From: Burkholderiales bacterium
Lineage (GTDB): Bacteria > Pseudomonadota > Gammaproteobacteria > Burkholderiales > CAIKXV01
Assembly: GCA_014379045.1 (NCBI GenBank)
Contig: JACMMK010000163.1
Span: forward strand, 1-9,293
Reading direction: 5' to 3'
DNA length: 9,293 nt
This document shows, piece after piece, positions 6,832-9,293 of this stretch (its first letter is position 1; the number at the start of each line of letters is the position of its first letter). The notes below the pieces were generated by a model. The model made no database searches, had not been told where the DNA came from, and was given only the letters and a program-made list of their open reading frames with translations. The position numbers were made by a program, and so were the translations under genes.

Positions 6832-6932
6832 CGGGCAAGCGGGAAAGCCGCCCTCCTTTACAAACCGGGGTTTGGAAAACAGTATCGATGTAGTACCTTA
6901 CCTCCCGGGGTTCGCACGAGTCGGAGCAGTCG
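6832..6932 (+). promoter_or_regulatory. corB-pilC gap with a palindrome, a possible promoter and the pilC ribosome binding site
   Basis: This 101-base gap is AT-richer than its surroundings. CAAACC (6861-6866) and GGTTTG (6869-6874) form a 14-base perfect palindrome with a GG centre. TTTACA at 6857-6862 could be a -35 box with CAGTAT at 6880-6885 as a poor -10 box (17-base spacer), so the palindrome would lie between them, as an operator might. GGAG at 6923-6926 sits six bases before the pilC ATG. No T-run follows the palindrome, so it is not a clear terminator. pilB, usually found at this point, is absent. Confidence 0.4.
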
Positions 6933-8162
6933 ATGGCCACAACGATCACGCAAGGCCGCAGGAAAGAGGTCAAGGACTACCTGTATTCCTGGGTCGGGCA
7001 GGACAAGAGCGGCAAGGCCGTGCGCGGCGAGATGCGCGCGAACGGCGAGACCCTGGTCATCGCGCAGCTGCGCCGGCAGGGGCTGTCGTTCGTCAAGGTC
7101 AAGAAGCAGCGCGTCGGCACCGGGCGCAAGATCACCGAGAAAGACATCACCATCTTCACCCGGCAGCTCGCGGTGATGATGAAGGCCGGCGTCCCGCTGC
7201 TGCAGGCGTTCGACATCGTCGGCAAAGGGCACTCGAACGCCTCGGTGCAGAAGGTGCTGATGGCTATCAAGACCGATGTCGAGACCGGGTCGAGCCTGAA
7301 CCAGGCGTTTCGCAAGTTTCCCGACCAGTTCGACGAACTGTTCTGCAACCTGGTCGCCGCCGGCGAGCAGGCCGGTATTCTCGATGCCCTGCTCGATCGC
7401 CTCGCGACCTACAAGGAAAAGATCCTCGCGATCAAGGGCAAGATCAAGTCGGCCCTGTTCTATCCGATCTCGATCGTGGTCGTCGCATTCGTCATCACGG
7501 CGATCATCATGATCTTCGTGATCCCGTCGTTCAAGCAGGTGTTCGCGAGCTTCGGCGCCGAACTGCCGGCGCCGACGCTGATCGTGATGGCGATATCGGA
7601 TTTCTTCGTGTCGTACTGGTGGGCGATCTTCGCGCTGATCGGCGGGGCCCTCTACGGGTTCGCGGTCGCCTACAAGAAGTCCGAGACGATGCGCAACAAC
7701 ATGGACCGGCTGATGCTCAAGATGCCGGTATTCGGCGAGATCATCCGGAAGGCGTCGATCGCACGCTGGGCACGCACGCTGTCGACGATGTTCGCCGCCG
7801 GCGTGCCGTTGGTCGAGGCGCTCGGCTCGGTCGCCGGCGCCGCCGGCAACGCGGTGTACGCGCAGGCGACCCGGCGCATCCAGCAGGAGATCTCGACGGG
7901 TACGAGCCTGACCGTGTCGATGCAGGGCGTCGAAGTGTTCCCGAACATGGTGATCCAGATGGTTGCGATCGGCGAGGAATCCGGTGCGCTCGACGGCATG
8001 CTGTCGAAGGTTGCCGATTTCTACGAAGCCGAGGTCGACGATGCAGTCGATGCGATGTCGAGCCTGATGGAGCCGATCATCATGGTCGTGCTCGGCACAT
8101 TGATCGGCGGCATGGTGATCGCGATGTATCTGCCGATCTTCAAACTGGGCGCGGTCGTCTGA
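6933..8162 (+). CDS. pilC: Type IV pilus inner-membrane platform protein PilC (GspF family)
   Basis: PilC is the inner-membrane platform on which the assembly ATPase acts to polymerise pilins. The 409 residues match the family length. There are two repeated T2SF domains: the first at about 72-197 (FTRQLAVMMKAGVPLLQAF at 75-93, then LVAAGEQAGILDALLDRLA at 140-158), the second at about 276-400 (WARTLSTMFAAGVPLVEAL at 279-297, then MVAIGEESGALDGMLSKVA at 343-361). These internal copies are plain to see. Membrane helices lie at about 178-198, 215-246 and 380-402. The ATG has a GGAG six bases upstream. pilD follows after 61 bases. PilC could in principle serve type II secretion, but neighbouring pilD and coaE favour the pilus locus. 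The usual upstream partner pilB is missing. Confidence 0.94.
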   Translation: MATTITQGRRKEVKDYLYSWVGQDKSGKAVRGEMRANGETLVIAQLRRQGLSFVKVKKQRVGTGRKITEKDITIFTRQLAVMMKAGVPLLQAFDIVGKGHSNASVQKVLMAIKTDVETGSSLNQAFRKFPDQFDELFCNLVAAGEQAGILDALLDRLATYKEKILAIKGKIKSALFYPISIVVVAFVITAIIMIFVIPSFKQVFASFGAELPAPTLIVMAISDFFVSYWWAIFALIGGALYGFAVAYKKSETMRNNMDRLMLKMPVFGEIIRKASIARWARTLSTMFAAGVPLVEALGSVAGAAGNAVYAQATRRIQQEISTGTSLTVSMQGVEVFPNMVIQMVAIGEESGALDGMLSKVADFYEAEVDDAVDAMSSLMEPIIMVVLGTLIGGMVIAMYLPIFKLGAVV

Positions 8163-8223
8163 TCGACATCGCCGCCGTCCGACCCGCGCAAGCACGCATC
8201 GGCATGGCAAGCAGGCGGGGCGC

Positions 8224-9090
8224 GTGAGCGACGTACTCGACCTGCTGCGCACCAACCCGGCGTTGTGGGTCGGCGTATGCGTACTGTTCGGACTTGCGAT
8301 CGGCAGTTTCCTGAATGTCGTCGTGCATCGGCTGCCGAAGATGCTCGAGCGAGACTGGCATGCGCAGTGCGCCGAACTGGCCGGCGCACCGCTGCCAGAG
8401 CAACCGGTGTTCAATCTCGCCAGGCCGCGTTCGCGCTGTCCGTCGTGCGGCGCCGCGATCGGCGCGTTGCAGAACCTTCCGATCCTCAGTTGGCTGCTGT
8501 TGCGCGGCCGATGCGCGAGCTGCCGCGCCGGGATCTCGATCCGCTACCCCCTGGTCGAACTCGCCACGGGGGCGATCGCGGGCTTTCTCGCGTGGCATTA
8601 CGGCCTCGGTTTCGTCGCGGTCGTCGCATTCGGCTTCTGCGCGACGATGCTCGCCCTCGCGCTGATCGACTTCGACACGCAGCTGCTGCCCGATAGTCTA
8701 ACCCTGCCGCTGGTGTGGGCAGGCCTGCTGGTGAACCTGTGGGGCGTATTCGTGCCGCTGCACGAAGCTGTCGTCGGTGCGATCGCTGGGTATCTGTCGC
8801 TGTGGAGCGTCTATTGGGCGTTCAAGCTGGTCACCGGCAAGGAAGGCATGGGCCACGGCGATTTCAAGCTGCTCGCGGCGATCGGCGCGTGGTTGGGCTG
8901 GCAGGCGTTGCCGCTAGTGATACTGCTCTCGTCGCTTGCCGGTGCGGTGATCGGCGTGGCATTGATCGCGGCGTCGAAGATGGGGCGCAGCGTACCGATG
9001 CCGTTCGGCCCGTACCTGGTGATCGCCGGCGTCATCGCCCTGGTGTGGGGGGAGGCCATCATCGCCGGGTATCTGCAGTTGCTGGGCTGA
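8224..9090 (+). CDS. pilD: Prepilin peptidase / N-methyltransferase PilD
   Basis: PilD is the bifunctional inner-membrane enzyme that cuts the leader from type IV prepilins and pseudopilins and methylates the new N terminus. The 288-residue protein shows the key features. There is an N-terminal GSFLNVVVHRLP at 27-38. A cytoplasmic zinc-binding loop has Cys72, Cys75, Cys97 and Cys100 in two C-x2-C pairs. The aspartyl protease centres are LIDFDTQLLPD (Asp149/Asp151 region) and GMGHGDFKLL, with Asp213 in the GxGD motif. About eight helices end with FGPYLVIAG. Length is typical. The start is GTG 8224, preceded by a loose purine-rich AGGCGGGG; an ATG at 8204 is out of frame. It lies 61 bases after pilC and seven bases before coaE, so the three are probably one operon. 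It likely also matures type II secretion pseudopilins made elsewhere. Confidence 0.95.
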   Translation: MSDVLDLLRTNPALWVGVCVLFGLAIGSFLNVVVHRLPKMLERDWHAQCAELAGAPLPEQPVFNLARPRSRCPSCGAAIGALQNLPILSWLLLRGRCASCRAGISIRYPLVELATGAIAGFLAWHYGLGFVAVVAFGFCATMLALALIDFDTQLLPDSLTLPLVWAGLLVNLWGVFVPLHEAVVGAIAGYLSLWSVYWAFKLVTGKEGMGHGDFKLLAAIGAWLGWQALPLVILLSSLAGAVIGVALIAASKMGRSVPMPFGPYLVIAGVIALVWGEAIIAGYLQLLG

Positions 9091-9097
9091 TCGGCCG

Positions 9098-9293
9098 ATG
9101 AACGCGACCTCCGCGCCGGGCGTCGACGAGGGCGGCGGCGCACGGCCATCCGGGCTTTTCGTCGTCGGCCTGACCGGCGGCATCGGCAGTGGCAAGTCGA
9201 CGGCGGCGACGCAGTTCGAAGCCCATGGCGCCGCGTTGATCGACACCGACGCCCTCGCCCATGCGCTGACTGCGCCCGGCGGCGCGGCGATGC
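9098..9293 (+). CDS. coaE: Dephospho-CoA kinase, N-terminal part (runs off the window)
   Basis: Sixty-five codons are visible from ATG 9098. The P-loop GLTGGIGSGKST is at residues 24-35 and is followed by the family's ALIDTDALAH segment (46-55) with acidic residues Asp49 and Asp51. CoaE phosphorylates the 3'-hydroxyl of dephospho-CoA with ATP in the last step of coenzyme A synthesis, in the cytosol. Placement directly after pilD, only seven bases from its stop, matches the conserved pilC-pilD-coaE order. There is an unusual polar Gly/Pro-rich extension of about 19 residues before the first beta strand (LFVVGLTGG). No other in-frame start lies between that extension and the P-loop, so the extension appears to be translated. 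The C-terminal lid and core are outside the window. Confidence 0.93.
   Translation, partial: MNATSAPGVDEGGGARPSGLFVVGLTGGIGSGKSTAATQFEAHGAALIDTDALAHALTAPGGAAM

Noticed and set aside
4782..6893. A 703-codon open frame on the plus strand spanning ypjD and corB in another frame
   Set aside because: The translation is extremely Arg/Ala/Gly-rich with no domain pattern, and it overlaps two well-supported genes. Long shadow frames are expected in GC-rich DNA.
6858..8414. A 518-codon open frame on the minus strand opposite pilC
   Set aside because: The translation is dominated by Asp, His and Arg, with no recognisable motif, and lies antisense to a complete pilC.

Overview
This is a GC-rich, tightly packed chromosomal window from what looks like a beta- or gammaproteobacterium. 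That placement rests on the gene order: ffh is divergent from ypjD and corB (the E. coli arrangement), followed by pilC, pilD and coaE (the usual end of the proteobacterial type IV pilus assembly locus). The genus cannot be settled from the sequence. Nothing indicates a phage, insertion sequence, integron, CRISPR array, rRNA or tRNA, and this is mostly core genome.

Layout. (1) Bases 1-141 are the C-terminal tail of an unrecognised gene. (2) A 150-base gap holds two perfect dyads and leads into a secreted NIDO-domain protein with a C-terminal exosortase-type sorting signal (292-1122). A strong hairpin at 1151-1175 ends it. (3) A leftward group reads ffh (4437-3091), yhhQ-type queuosine precursor transporter (3094-2342), then a fold-type I PLP aminotransferase (2335-1175). 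The first two genes overlap by four bases and the last two are six bases apart, so this is very likely one transcript. (4) From the divergent 192-base gap, a rightward series begins: ypjD (CcsA-like membrane protein), corB (CNNM/CBS transporter-like protein), pilC (pilus platform protein), pilD (prepilin peptidase) and the start of coaE (dephospho-CoA kinase), which runs off the window.

How they work together. PilC and PilD both serve type IV pilus or type II secretion assembly: PilD matures prepilins and PilC is the inner-membrane platform. The extension ATPase gene pilB, normally just before pilC, is absent; only about 100 bases separate corB from pilC. Ffh is the signal recognition particle GTPase that delivers membrane proteins. 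YhhQ imports a queuosine precursor for tRNA modification. The NIDO protein is probably exported, processed by an exosortase/archaeosortase-type system encoded elsewhere, and displayed at or released from the surface.

The points most worth a second look are the variant sorting signal and the nested repeats upstream of the NIDO gene, the missing pilB, and a possible leaderless start for ypjD. I found no convincing new multi-gene system.
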